Shown here one piece after another: positions 35,279 to 43,917 of a DNA stretch of 64,000 nucleotides (its first letter is position 1; the number at the start of each line of letters is the position of its first letter). The notes under the pieces are model-generated. The model was not told the DNA's origin and did not search any database. It saw only the letters and a program-made list of their open reading frames with translations. The translations under genes were made by a program, and so were the position numbers. Source of the stretch: Rhodococcus jostii NBRC 16295 (lineage in GTDB: Bacteria > Actinomycetota > Actinomycetes > Mycobacteriales > Mycobacteriaceae); assembly GCF_001894825.1 (NCBI RefSeq), contig NZ_BCWY01000005.1:175766-239765 (forward strand). Direction: 5' to 3'.

Positions 35279-36202
35279 ATGCAGACGACCTACGCAACCA
35301 CGGCCCCCGTGCTGTCGCCGTTCGGACCGCTGGTCGCGCACCCGCCCCACGACACGTCGGGGTACGAGCGGATCACCGTCCACCCGGTCGCCCCGACCAT
35401 CGGCGCCGAGATCGGTGGCGTCCGGCTGGGTGGTGACCTCGACGAACAGACGATGGCGGAGATCAAGACGGCCCTGCTCGACTGGAAGGTGCTGTTCTTC
35501 CGCGACCAGGACATCTCGCGGGCGGACCATCGCGGATTCGCCTCGCGCTGGGGCGATCTCGAACAGCACCCGTTCTTCAAATACGTGCAGCCCTGTCAGA
35601 CCGACGTGGACGTCGCGACGTTCGCCAAGGACATGGCGAACGTCGGCACCGAGAACAACTGGCACAACGACGTCACCTGGCACGCCCAGCCGTCGCTGGC
35701 CGCGGTGTTGCGCGCGGTCGAGATTCCGCCGGTCGGTGGTGACACCCTGTGGGCGGACACCGGCGCGGCCTACGACATGTTGCCCGAGGATCTCCGTGAC
35801 CGCATCGATCACCTCGTTGCCGAACACGACTGGATCCACACGTTCGGGAAGGGGATGCCGGGGGACGCCGTCGATGCGTTGCGGCCGCACCTGCCCGCCG
35901 TGCAGCATCCGGTGGTGCGGGTGATTCCGGAGACGGGGCGCCGCGTGCTGTTCGTCAATATCGCCTTCACCCAACACATTCTGGACGTCTCGCCGTCCGA
36001 GTCGGACGAGATCCTGAGCCGCCTGTATCGGCACATCTCGCGTCCGGAGTTCCAGGTTCGGTTGCGGTGGCGTCCGAACACCATTGCCTTCTGGGACAAC
36101 CGGACCTGTCAGCACTACGCGTCGAGTGACTACCACCCGGCGCGGCGCGTGATGGAGCGGATTTCCATCGTCGGCGACCGCCCGGTTGGGGTGACCCGAT
36201 GA
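35279..36202 (+). CDS. TauD/TfdA-family 2-oxoglutarate dioxygenase (alkylsulfatase-like)
   Basis: A 307-residue Fe(II)/2-oxoglutarate dioxygenase. Iron ligands are His129 and Asp131 in WHNDVTWH and His279 in CQHYASSDY; Arg290 is the probable oxoglutarate contact. The start (IGAEIGGVRLGGDLD) and end (ERISIVGDRPVGV) resemble the AtsK/Rv3406 alkylsulfatase branch more than taurine dioxygenase, by memory of those sequences. Such enzymes hydroxylate next to a sulfate or sulfonate and release an aldehyde, which fits the aldehyde dehydrogenase encoded with an ATGA overlap. AAGGAG sits before the ATG. Confidence 0.8.
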   Translation: MQTTYATTAPVLSPFGPLVAHPPHDTSGYERITVHPVAPTIGAEIGGVRLGGDLDEQTMAEIKTALLDWKVLFFRDQDISRADHRGFASRWGDLEQHPFFKYVQPCQTDVDVATFAKDMANVGTENNWHNDVTWHAQPSLAAVLRAVEIPPVGGDTLWADTGAAYDMLPEDLRDRIDHLVAEHDWIHTFGKGMPGDAVDALRPHLPAVQHPVVRVIPETGRRVLFVNIAFTQHILDVSPSESDEILSRLYRHISRPEFQVRLRWRPNTIAFWDNRTCQHYASSDYHPARRVMERISIVGDRPVGVTR

Positions 36203-37677
36203 GCGCGCCGAAGACCGCGGGAATCGACTGCGACTTTATCGAGTACAAGGAGCTCTTCGTCGGAGGGCGGTGGGTGACACCGGCCGGGTCGGACGTCATC
36301 GAGGTGGTGAATCCGCACAACGGTGAACCGGTGGGACGGGTTCCGCATGCGAGCCGCGCCGACGTCGACGCTGCGGTCGCGGCTGCACGCGACGCCTTCG
36401 ATCACGGTGCGTGGCCGCGACTTCCCCTCGAGGAACGGCTGTCGGTCCTGATGCGGCTGAGCGAAGGACTGAAAGCGCGGGTCCCCGAAATGGCGCGCCT
36501 GATCACCCGGCAGAACGGCTCGCCGATCCGCTGGAGCCTGGCCGCGCAGGCGGCGGCACCGGCCGCCATGTATGCCGTTGCGGCGCAGATCGCCCGCAGC
36601 TTTCCGTTCGAGGAACGCCGTGATGGCTTGAAGAATCCGGTGCTGATCCGCCGCGAGCCCGTGGGTGTCGTTGCGGCCGTGGTTCCGTGGAACGTTCCCG
36701 AGTTCGTCACTTCGCTGAAGTTGGGACCGGCGCTGGCTGCGGGGTGCGCCGTGGTGCTCAAGCCGTCACCGGAGACCCCGCTCGACGCCAATCTGCTGGC
36801 CGAGGTCGCGGAGGAGGCGGGACTGCCGGCCGGAGTGCTCAGCGTGCTGCCGGCGGGCCGCGAAGTCAGCGAGTACCTCGTGTCGCATCCCGGCATCGAC
36901 AAGGTCTCGTTCACCGGTTCCGTGGCGGCCGGAAAGCGTGTGATGGAAGTGGCCGCAGGCAATCTCACGAGAGTGACCCTCGAACTCGGGGGAAAATCCG
37001 CGGCACTGATCCTGCCCGACGCAGACCTGGACGCAGCGGTCGCCGCGATCACCGCCGCCTCCTGGACGCTGAACAGCGGCCAGGCGTGCGTCGCCCTCAC
37101 CCGGGTCCTGGCGCCGCGCAGTCGCTACGACGACGTGGCCGAGCGGCTGACGGCCGCGGTGTCGGCTCTCGTGGTCGGTGATCCGCTGGATCCGGCCATC
37201 CAGGTGGGGCCGATGGTGACGCGCCGGCAGCAGGAGCGCAACCTCGACTATCTCCGCATCGGACTGGAGGAGGGTGCCACCCTGCTCGCCGGGGGCGGCG
37301 TTCCCGACGGCCTCGAAGGCGGCTGCTACGTCCGGCCCACCCTGTTCGGCGACGTCGACAACTCCATGCGGATCGCGCGGGAGGAGATCTTCGGGCCGGT
37401 CGTGTGTCTGCTGCCCTACGACGACGAGGACGACGCGGTCCGGATCGCCAACGACTCCGACTTCGGTCTCTCCGGTGCCGTGTTCACGGCCGATCAGGAC
37501 CACGGTATCGAGATCGCGCGGCGGATCCGCACAGGCACGATCACCGTCAACGGGTTTGCCACCGAGCCGACGGCGCCGTTCGGCGGATACAAGCACTCCG
37601 GTATCGGCCGGGAGATGGGCGCCGACGGTCTCGCGTCGTTCCTGGAGTCCAAGACCATCGCCCTGCCCGTGCGGTAG
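36199..37677 (+). CDS. NAD(P)-dependent aldehyde dehydrogenase
   Basis: A 492-residue aldehyde dehydrogenase with the Glu262 region LELGGKS and the catalytic Cys297 in NSGQACVAL; VPWNVPEF and GSVAAGK mark the cofactor fold. It should convert the aldehyde from the alcohol dehydrogenase or dioxygenase to an acid. Coupled to the dioxygenase by ATGA. Confidence 0.9.
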   Translation: MSAPKTAGIDCDFIEYKELFVGGRWVTPAGSDVIEVVNPHNGEPVGRVPHASRADVDAAVAAARDAFDHGAWPRLPLEERLSVLMRLSEGLKARVPEMARLITRQNGSPIRWSLAAQAAAPAAMYAVAAQIARSFPFEERRDGLKNPVLIRREPVGVVAAVVPWNVPEFVTSLKLGPALAAGCAVVLKPSPETPLDANLLAEVAEEAGLPAGVLSVLPAGREVSEYLVSHPGIDKVSFTGSVAAGKRVMEVAAGNLTRVTLELGGKSAALILPDADLDAAVAAITAASWTLNSGQACVALTRVLAPRSRYDDVAERLTAAVSALVVGDPLDPAIQVGPMVTRRQQERNLDYLRIGLEEGATLLAGGGVPDGLEGGCYVRPTLFGDVDNSMRIAREEIFGPVVCLLPYDDEDDAVRIANDSDFGLSGAVFTADQDHGIEIARRIRTGTITVNGFATEPTAPFGGYKHSGIGREMGADGLASFLESKTIALPVR

Positions 37678-37705
37678 TCCGCCCGTACTGCTCCCCAGTC
37701 GGTTG

Positions 37706-37721
37706 GTTAACGAGTATTGAC
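37706..37721 (+). promoter_or_regulatory. GTKAACG motif, site C (synthetase operon, distal)
   Basis: GTTAACGAGTATTGAC, 28 bp after the aldehyde dehydrogenase stop. The TTGACA it runs into, with TAGTCT 16 bp later, could be a promoter, so a bound factor would overlap the -35. Confidence 0.55.
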
Positions 37722-37829
37722 ATATGTTCAGATATTGTTAGTCTCGGTAACTAGACGCCATCGCGCGCATGTCGGCCTGCAAACGGCTGATTCAGGCGGC
37801 GCGGCGCGTGGTGCAGTGCGCATCGCCAG

Positions 37830-37845
37830 GTGAACGAATAAATAC
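37830..37845 (+). promoter_or_regulatory. GTKAACG motif, site D (synthetase operon, proximal)
   Basis: GTGAACGAATAAATAC, 71 bp before the synthetase start. With the following bases it forms GTGAA...TTCAC, a short inverted repeat at 37830-37850. Closest match to site A. Confidence 0.5.
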
Positions 37846-37916
37846 TTCACACAGTCGTACCGCGGTGGTTTCCCGACGCAACGTCCCCACCGCATCCGAG
37901 AAAGGGATGAGCCAGT

Positions 37917-39452
37917 ATGTACCTGACTCAGGGATTGCATCGGTCCGTCCAGCAGAACCCCGAGGGGATTGCCGTGATCGGCGAATCCGGGGACATCACC
38001 TTCCGCCAACTCGAGGGGCGGGTGGCGCGGATCGGTGGCGGACTACGCGGACTCGGGGTCCGGTCCGGTGATCGCATCGGAATGCTCGCGACGAACTGCA
38101 CGGAGTACGTCGAGTTCACCTTCGCGTGCCCGTGGATCGGCGCGGTCGCGTCGCCGGTGAACAACCGGTGGAGTCTCGACGAGATGGCGTTCCAGATCGA
38201 GGACGCCGGCATCTCGGTTCTCCTCGTGGACGCCCCGCGACTGGTGCAAGCGCTCGAACTCCGTGATCGGTGCCCCCTTCTGGAGACGGTGATCTGCTTC
38301 GGCGGCACCACGCCGGCGCAGGGTGTCGTCGATTACGAGCGGCTGATCGAATCGTCCGGGCCGGTGTCGGATGTCCGCATCGACCCCGATGCGCTTGCGG
38401 TGCTGATGTATACGGGCGGGACGACGGGGCGGCCCAAGGGCGTCATGCTCAGTGCTCGCCAGATTCTCACGTCCGCGTTCGGCGCTCTCGCCAGTGTCGG
38501 CTTCCCTAATACTGCGGAACGCTGCCTGCATATCGCGCCGCTCTTTCATCTCGCGGCGTTCGCCGGCATGATCCAGCAGGCGATGCTGGGTGCGACCCAC
38601 GTCGTCATCGGTGATTTCACGGTCGAGGGTCTGGTCGAGACGATCGCAGCCAAGCAGATCACGATGACGACACTCGTCCCGACGATGGTCCCCTGGATGC
38701 TCGACCACGCCGAGCGGACCGGTGCGTCACTCAGCAGTCTCCGGTACATCGGGTACGGTGCCGCTCCGATGCCCGAAGCCGTGCTGACCAGGTTGCTGAC
38801 GGCGCTCCCGCACGTCAAGTTGCGCCAGGGGTACGGAATGACCGAGCTCGGTCCCGTCGCCACCATCCTGCGCGACGAGGACCACCACGACCGCGACCAT
38901 CCCGAACGTCTCCGGTCCGTCGGCCGGGCCGCCTCCCATGCGGAGGTCATCGTGGTGAACAAGGACGGCGTGGAACAGCCACGGGGGACGGTCGGCGAGG
39001 TCGTGGTCCGGGGTGCCCACGTGATGATGGGCTACTGGAACAACCCGGTCGAAACGCAGAAGGCTGTGCAGGACGGCTGGATGCACACCGGCGACATGGG
39101 ATACATGGACGAGCACGGGTATCTCTTCCTGGTCGACCGGCTCAAGGACATGATCGTCTCCGGTGGTGAGAACGTGTACAGCGCCGAGGTGGAGGCGGCG
39201 ATCCACCGCCATGTGGCGGTCGCGAGCTGTGCCGTCATCGGCGTGCCCGACGAGGTATGGGGTGAACGTGTGCACGCGGTGGTCGTGCTCGTGCCCGGGA
39301 CGAGCCTGGCCGCGGAGGAACTGCGCGACTTCGTCGGCGAGCGGATCGCACGATACAAGGCACCGCGGACCGTCGAGTTCGTGGAGCAGCTGCCGCTCTC
39401 GCCCGTGGGGAAGATCCTCAAGCGGGTACTGCGTGAGGCGTACACCTCGTGA
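37917..39452 (+). CDS. Acyl-CoA synthetase (AMP-forming)
   Basis: A 511-residue adenylate-forming enzyme: YTGGTTGRPKG at residues 165-175 binds ATP phosphates, QGYGMTELGP is the motif II region, TGDMGYMDEHGY holds the ribose-binding Asp, and GKILKR near the C-terminus carries the adenylation Lys. It would activate a free acid to its CoA thioester. Paralogue of the enzyme at 59616 (both begin MYLTQ-x-LHR-x-VQQ). First gene of synthetase, hydrolase, racemase. Confidence 0.9.
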   Translation: MYLTQGLHRSVQQNPEGIAVIGESGDITFRQLEGRVARIGGGLRGLGVRSGDRIGMLATNCTEYVEFTFACPWIGAVASPVNNRWSLDEMAFQIEDAGISVLLVDAPRLVQALELRDRCPLLETVICFGGTTPAQGVVDYERLIESSGPVSDVRIDPDALAVLMYTGGTTGRPKGVMLSARQILTSAFGALASVGFPNTAERCLHIAPLFHLAAFAGMIQQAMLGATHVVIGDFTVEGLVETIAAKQITMTTLVPTMVPWMLDHAERTGASLSSLRYIGYGAAPMPEAVLTRLLTALPHVKLRQGYGMTELGPVATILRDEDHHDRDHPERLRSVGRAASHAEVIVVNKDGVEQPRGTVGEVVVRGAHVMMGYWNNPVETQKAVQDGWMHTGDMGYMDEHGYLFLVDRLKDMIVSGGENVYSAEVEAAIHRHVAVASCAVIGVPDEVWGERVHAVVVLVPGTSLAAEELRDFVGERIARYKAPRTVEFVEQLPLSPVGKILKRVLREAYTS

Positions 39453-40351
39453 CCGTCGTCGCGCATTCGTACGATCTCGACGCCGCGCCCGACTGGTTCA
39501 CCCGCGCCACGGCCGTCGAGCCCGAGCTGGGAACTGTCGACGTCGACGGTGCGCGGATCTCGTATCGGGTGTGGGGGCAGCCCGGCGGGAATCCCGTGAT
39601 CCTCATCCACGGGGGAGCCGCGAATGCACGGTGGTGGGATCATGTCGCCCCGCTGCTGAGTGACGGGCGGCGCGTGGCCGCACTCGACCTGAGCGGGCAC
39701 GGCCACAGCGACCACCGGTCGTCGTACCGCCGCAGTCGGTGGGCCGACGAGGTGATGGCCGTCGCCGGGATCGTCGGGCCTCGTCCGGTCGTGGTCGGGC
39801 ACAGCCTCGGTGGGTTCGTCGCACTCGAGACAGCGGGGCATTACGGCTCCGAACTCGCGGGCACCGTGGTGGTGGACTCGCCGGCCCGGACGGTGCGCCC
39901 GGTCTTCGACGCCGAACGGGAACGCCGCATGCGCCGGAAGCTCCGGGTGTACGAGAGCGAGGGCGCCATCGTCGCGCGATTCCGTCCGGACCCGGAGGAC
40001 ACTCCGCTGCCGCGGTACCTGCGAAACTACCTCGGCTCCCGATCGATTCGCGAGACGTCCGGGGGTTTCACCTGGCAATTCGATCCTGCGATTTCGATGG
40101 CCGGCGGGATGATCGTCGACGAGGTGGTTCCGCCCTCGTGTCCGCTCGCACTCATCCGAGGTGAGCGCGGGATGCTCAGCCGCGAGATGAGTCGCGCGCT
40201 GGCCGACGAGATCGGTCCCGACACGATCGAACTGGAGATACCGGACTCCGGCCACCACATCATGCTCGAGCAGCCGCAGGCATTGGCGGCGGTGTTGGAA
40301 ACGCTGTCCCGGAACTGGTCCATCTGCAGACCCACGAACACGGCGGAGTGA
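39449..40351 (+). CDS. Alpha/beta hydrolase
   Basis: A 300-residue alpha/beta hydrolase with HGGAANARWWDH (oxyanion region) and the nucleophile elbow GHSLGG; a C-terminal active-site His in GHHIMLEQP. It starts with GTG overlapping the synthetase stop (GTGA). Candidate roles are cleaving an ester or a CoA thioester of a pathway intermediate; unproven. Confidence 0.8.
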   Translation: MTVVAHSYDLDAAPDWFTRATAVEPELGTVDVDGARISYRVWGQPGGNPVILIHGGAANARWWDHVAPLLSDGRRVAALDLSGHGHSDHRSSYRRSRWADEVMAVAGIVGPRPVVVGHSLGGFVALETAGHYGSELAGTVVVDSPARTVRPVFDAERERRMRRKLRVYESEGAIVARFRPDPEDTPLPRYLRNYLGSRSIRETSGGFTWQFDPAISMAGGMIVDEVVPPSCPLALIRGERGMLSREMSRALADEIGPDTIELEIPDSGHHIMLEQPQALAAVLETLSRNWSICRPTNTAE

Positions 40352-40352
40352 C

Positions 40353-41540
40353 ATGAGTACGAATACATCGAAGAAAGGTCCCTTGGCGGGATTACGCGTC
40401 CTCGAACTCGGCGGCATCGGCCCCGCCCCGTTCGCCGCGATGATGCTGGCGGACATGGGCGCAACGGTCATTCGCCTGGTTCGAGGAAGAGGCTGGGACA
40501 AACATCCGATCCTCAACCGCGGCCGCGTGACGATCGAGGTCGACCTCAAGAATCCGGAGTCGATCGAGGCGGTGCGCAAGATCGCGCAGGGATGCGACGC
40601 GGTTGTCGAGGGATTCCGGCCGGGCGTCGCGGAGCGACTCGGACTCGGCCCCAAGAACCTTCACGCGCTCAATCCGGCGCTCGTCTACGGCCGGATGACC
40701 GGGTGGGGGCAGGACGGGCCGTGGGCGTCGGCGCCCGGGCACGACATCAACTACCTCTCACTGACCGGCGGCCTCCACGCCATCGGTCCCAAGGACAGCG
40801 ATCCGGTCCCACCACTGAATCTGGTGTCCGACTTCGGTGGCGGCGGAATGCTGCTGGCTTACGGCATCGTCTGCGCGCTCACCAATGCCCAGAAGGCCGG
40901 TGAGGGACAGGTCGTCGACGCCGCGATGGTCGACGGTACGTCGCTGCTCCTCGCCATGACGTACGGCTTCCTGGCCGACGGGTCCTGGCGCGACGAGCGA
41001 GGCTCGAACATGCTCGACGGTGCCGCGCCGTTCTACCGGACCTACCAGTGCGGGGACGGCCTTCACATGGCGGCGGGATGCGTGGAGCCGCAGTTCTATC
41101 GCGAGTTCCTGCGGGTCCTCGGCCTGGCGGACGACCCTCTTTTCGCCGACCAGCACGACCGCACCCGGTGGGAGGAACAGGGCGTCCGCATCGCGGCGCT
41201 GTTCGCCACCCGAACCCGTGCCGAGTGGGAGCAGGCGTTCGCCGACACCGAGGCGTGCACCACGCCGGTGCTGTCGCTGAGCGAGGCCCACCGCCACCCG
41301 CACATGGCGGCGCGTGCCACCCTCGCCGAACACGACGGCATCGTTCAGCCGATGCCCGCGCCCCGATTCAGCGGCACTCCCGCTTGCGCGCCGGAACCTC
41401 AGGCAGCGTCGGCACCGAGCATCGAGGCAGCCCTGGCGGAAGTCGGCTTCTCCGCCGAGGAAGCGAGCAGGGTGGTCGCGGCCGGAGTGCTCGCCGCGCC
41501 GGATACAGGGGCCTTCGCAGAGCGCCGGCTCGTCAGATGA
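40353..41540 (+). CDS. mcr: Alpha-methylacyl-CoA racemase (family III CoA-transferase fold)
   Basis: A 395-residue CaiB/BaiF-fold enzyme. The racemase residues known in mycobacterial MCR (His126, Asp156, Glu241) have exact counterparts at His130 (GHDINYL), Asp160 (SDFGGGGM) and Glu245 (VEPQFY), all offset by four. This supports epimerisation at C2 of a 2-methylacyl-CoA rather than CoA transfer, preparing the 2S form for beta-oxidation. Its 3' end overlaps the convergent regulator by 8 bp. Confidence 0.88.
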   Translation: MSTNTSKKGPLAGLRVLELGGIGPAPFAAMMLADMGATVIRLVRGRGWDKHPILNRGRVTIEVDLKNPESIEAVRKIAQGCDAVVEGFRPGVAERLGLGPKNLHALNPALVYGRMTGWGQDGPWASAPGHDINYLSLTGGLHAIGPKDSDPVPPLNLVSDFGGGGMLLAYGIVCALTNAQKAGEGQVVDAAMVDGTSLLLAMTYGFLADGSWRDERGSNMLDGAAPFYRTYQCGDGLHMAAGCVEPQFYREFLRVLGLADDPLFADQHDRTRWEEQGVRIAALFATRTRAEWEQAFADTEACTTPVLSLSEAHRHPHMAARATLAEHDGIVQPMPAPRFSGTPACAPEPQAASAPSIEAALAEVGFSAEEASRVVAAGVLAAPDTGAFAERRLVR

Positions 41541-42786
41541 CCGCGGTCGGGTGGGTTCCCGCACAGGGCTCGGCCAGGACCGCGTGCGCGAGCTGGTACA
41601 GGTCGTCGCCCAGCCGGGGACGCCGCCCGACTCGTCGTGACCGGACCGATTCGGTGACCAGCCCGGTGATGGCGGTGACCAGTGCCGTTGCTTCGGGGTG
41701 GGACAACTCGCTTCGAGTGACGGCGAGGCAGTGCGTCCACTCCTCGTTGAAGAGGCGCACTCGTTCCTTGCGCTTGGCCATCGCTTCGGGGACGTGATGC
41801 AACTCCGACAGACTCACGGCGATCAGGTCGGAATTTTCGACGCAGATGGTGACGTAGGACCGCAGGAGCCGATCGAGTGCGTGCGCCGCCGACGTGGCAG
41901 GCGCCAAGGCGTCGCTCAGTCCGAGGACCACCCGTTCGGATGCCCGTTGGATCGCCGTCGCGAGGATGTCTTCCTTGCTCTCGAAGTGCCGGTAGGACGC
42001 GCCCGCAGTCACTCCTATCGCCTCGGCGATGTCTGCCATCGACACCCCTCTGAAGCCGCGTTCCCGGAACATCGTGATCGCCGTGCCGAGAATCTTCTCG
42101 CGCCGCGACGACCGTTCCCACCCGCCGACTGCCGGCGAGTCGTCGAATTCGGCTATATCGGCGGGAGCCAGCCGGACATCGACCAACTGCATCACCATCG
42201 TCGACACGAGTTCGACGAGGCGCGCATGGGGAACCTTGTCCTTCGCCCTGCTCGCTCCAGCGATCAGCCCGCACGACGCGCGCACATAGATGGAGGATTC
42301 GGACGCGCCGAGGTCGGGCCGGACCTCGGCGATGACGGGGGTCCAGGCCTGAATCAACGCCTGCCAGCGCTTGGCGACCTCGGCAAGGCGATCCTCGTTG
42401 AGGTACCACAGACTACGAAGGCACACGGCCAGCTCGGCCGGCCGATCGAGGGCGAGGTCGACCGCAGCGGTGACGAGACGGCTCAGGGTGGATACATCGG
42501 AATCCGTGTCGGCGATCGCCGCCTCCGACACGGCGACCATGCTGTCGAGGAACTGCAGTCCGATTTCGGCGAGCAGAGATTCCTTGCCGGAGAAGTGCCG
42601 GTAGATGGCGGGACCGCTGATCCCGATTTCGGCACCGATGTCGTCGATGCCGACACCGCCGTATCCCCATTGCTGAAACAGGCGCGCTGCCGTGCGCAGA
42701 ATCTCGTCCCGTCGCTGAGCAGCGGGAACGCGAGGGGCTCGGGTCCGCGTGGTGGTGGACGCGGCCCGCGGCTCTAACGGCCCCAT
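41533..42786 (-). CDS. Regulator with two tandem TetR domains (A)
   Basis: A 417-residue protein with two full TetR units. The first HTH (about residues 25-70) reads VGIDDIGAEIGISGPAIYRHF; the second (about 220-265) reads VSMADIAEAIGVTAGASYRHF. Each is followed by an all-helical ligand domain. The ATG at 42786 is preferred to a GTG 12 bp upstream. It is divergent from a crotonase gene; sites E and F lie between them, so it is the first candidate to bind the GTKAACG motif. Confidence 0.85.
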   Translation of the reverse strand: MGPLEPRAASTTTRTRAPRVPAAQRRDEILRTAARLFQQWGYGGVGIDDIGAEIGISGPAIYRHFSGKESLLAEIGLQFLDSMVAVSEAAIADTDSDVSTLSRLVTAAVDLALDRPAELAVCLRSLWYLNEDRLAEVAKRWQALIQAWTPVIAEVRPDLGASESSIYVRASCGLIAGASRAKDKVPHARLVELVSTMVMQLVDVRLAPADIAEFDDSPAVGGWERSSRREKILGTAITMFRERGFRGVSMADIAEAIGVTAGASYRHFESKEDILATAIQRASERVVLGLSDALAPATSAAHALDRLLRSYVTICVENSDLIAVSLSELHHVPEAMAKRKERVRLFNEEWTHCLAVTRSELSHPEATALVTAITGLVTESVRSRRVGRRPRLGDDLYQLAHAVLAEPCAGTHPTAVI

Positions 42787-42852
42787 GCGCGAGCCCACCC
42801 TCGGTAGCGGAAGTTCATGCGCTCAGTCTAATGGGTCGGCACCCGCCTCATT

Positions 42853-42868
42853 GTGAACGTTTATGTAC
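42853..42868 (+). promoter_or_regulatory. GTKAACG motif, site E (regulator side)
   Basis: GTGAACGTTTATGTAC, 67 bp upstream of the tandem-TetR start. The weakest match of the six; could be the autoregulatory site. Confidence 0.4.
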
Positions 42869-42938
42869 CTAGATTCCTGGATTGATCGGCCCCCGCTGCC
42901 GCATATCACGGCGCAGCGCGCCGAGCTCTTCGAATGTA

Positions 42939-42954
42939 AGTTAACGAATATTGA
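42939..42954 (+). promoter_or_regulatory. GTKAACG motif, site F (crotonase side)
   Basis: GTTAACGAATATTGAC, 114 bp before the crotonase start. Differs from site C at a single position. Confidence 0.55.
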
Positions 42955-43067
42955 CTTGATATACGTGGAGTGATTATCGTGGCTCCACGGAAGGCAGAGG
43001 CCTTCGCCCCTCTCCGGCCGGTTCGGACGGCCGGTCGTATTCGCTCCAACCCCAGGAGATCTCCGCA

Positions 43068-43850
43068 ATGGACGACATCACTTTCGACATCGCCGACGGC
43101 GTCGCGACGATCACCCTCGACCGGCCGGAGGCGAAGAACGCGTTCACCCTCGACATGATCGACGAGTGGGCGGACTTCGTGGCCGGCGCGCGCAGGGACA
43201 GTTCGGTGGGTGCACTCGTGCTGACAGGTGCCGGCGACGCGTTCTGTGCAGGCGGAGACCTGAGCGTGATCGCCGGGATGGACGAATCACCGCTTGTGGG
43301 CAAACGGGTACTCACCGAACACATTCATCGCGTCGCGCTCGCGATGGACGAATTCGACAAGCCGACCATCGCCGCGGTCAACGGCGTCGCGGTCGGCGCA
43401 GGTATGGACATGGCGCTCATGTGCGACATGCGGTTCATGGCGCGAAGCGCGCGGATGAGCGAGGGGTACATTCGGCTGGGCCTCGTGCCGGGCGACGGAG
43501 GAGCTTATTACCTCCCCCGCATCGTCGGAGTGGCGAAAGCGTTGGAGCTCTTGTTCTCCGGAGATTTCGTGGATGCCGACGAGGCGCTGCGCATCGGCCT
43601 CGTCACCAGGGTCGTCGACGACGAGACGCTGCTGAAGGAAGCTCAGGCTTTCGCCGCCCGACTCGCCGCCGGCCCGCCCCTCGCCACACGCATGATCAAG
43701 CGCAGCGTCTACCACGGGCTGAACAGCGATCTGCGCACCAGCCTCGATCTCATCTCGTCCCACATGGGTCTCGTCGCCACGAGCGAAGACGCACGCGAGG
43801 CACTCTCCGCTATGCAGGAACGGCGAGCACCGACATTTCAGGGGCGCTGA
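43068..43850 (+). CDS. Enoyl-CoA hydratase/isomerase family protein
   Basis: A 260-residue crotonase. The oxyanion segment CAGGDLSVIAGM and VNGVAVGAGMDMALMCDMRF are present. The first catalytic Glu position is Asp (AGMDMAL), and the second is not acidic, though SEGYIRLGLVPGDGG places a Glu two residues before it. It may still hydrate or isomerise an enoyl-CoA. Single-gene unit with its own promoter region containing site F and a strong terminator behind it. Confidence 0.85.
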   Translation: MDDITFDIADGVATITLDRPEAKNAFTLDMIDEWADFVAGARRDSSVGALVLTGAGDAFCAGGDLSVIAGMDESPLVGKRVLTEHIHRVALAMDEFDKPTIAAVNGVAVGAGMDMALMCDMRFMARSARMSEGYIRLGLVPGDGGAYYLPRIVGVAKALELLFSGDFVDADEALRIGLVTRVVDDETLLKEAQAFAARLAAGPPLATRMIKRSVYHGLNSDLRTSLDLISSHMGLVATSEDAREALSAMQERRAPTFQGR

Positions 43851-43871
43851 CGCGCATCGAATTCTCTACTG

Positions 43872-43907
43872 CGGCCGTCGCGGCGTCTCGAGACGCCGCG
43901 ACGGCCG
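43872..43907. terminator. Bidirectional Rho-independent terminator
   Basis: A perfect 36-bp palindrome with 18-bp arms (left arm CGGCCGTCGCGGCGTCTC) followed by TTTT on the plus strand, between the convergent crotonase and LysR genes. Confidence 0.9.
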
Positions 43908-43917
43908 TTTTCCGCGT

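Noticed and set aside
33956..36136. Long open frame on the minus strand across the alcohol dehydrogenase and dioxygenase genes
   Set aside because: It crosses the 30-bp palindrome and two well-defined plus-strand enzymes; no motif or ribosome site supports it.
37717..37744. Treating the TTGAC ends of the GTTAACG sites purely as -35 boxes
   Set aside because: A -10 at proper spacing is plausible only for site C; the conservation extends well upstream of the hexamer in all three GTT sites, so a protein-binding motif explains it better.
40353..41540. Reading the CaiB/BaiF protein as a formyl-CoA-type CoA transferase
   Set aside because: The CoA transferase Asp context is absent, whereas the His, Asp and Glu of mycobacterial methylacyl-CoA racemase align exactly.
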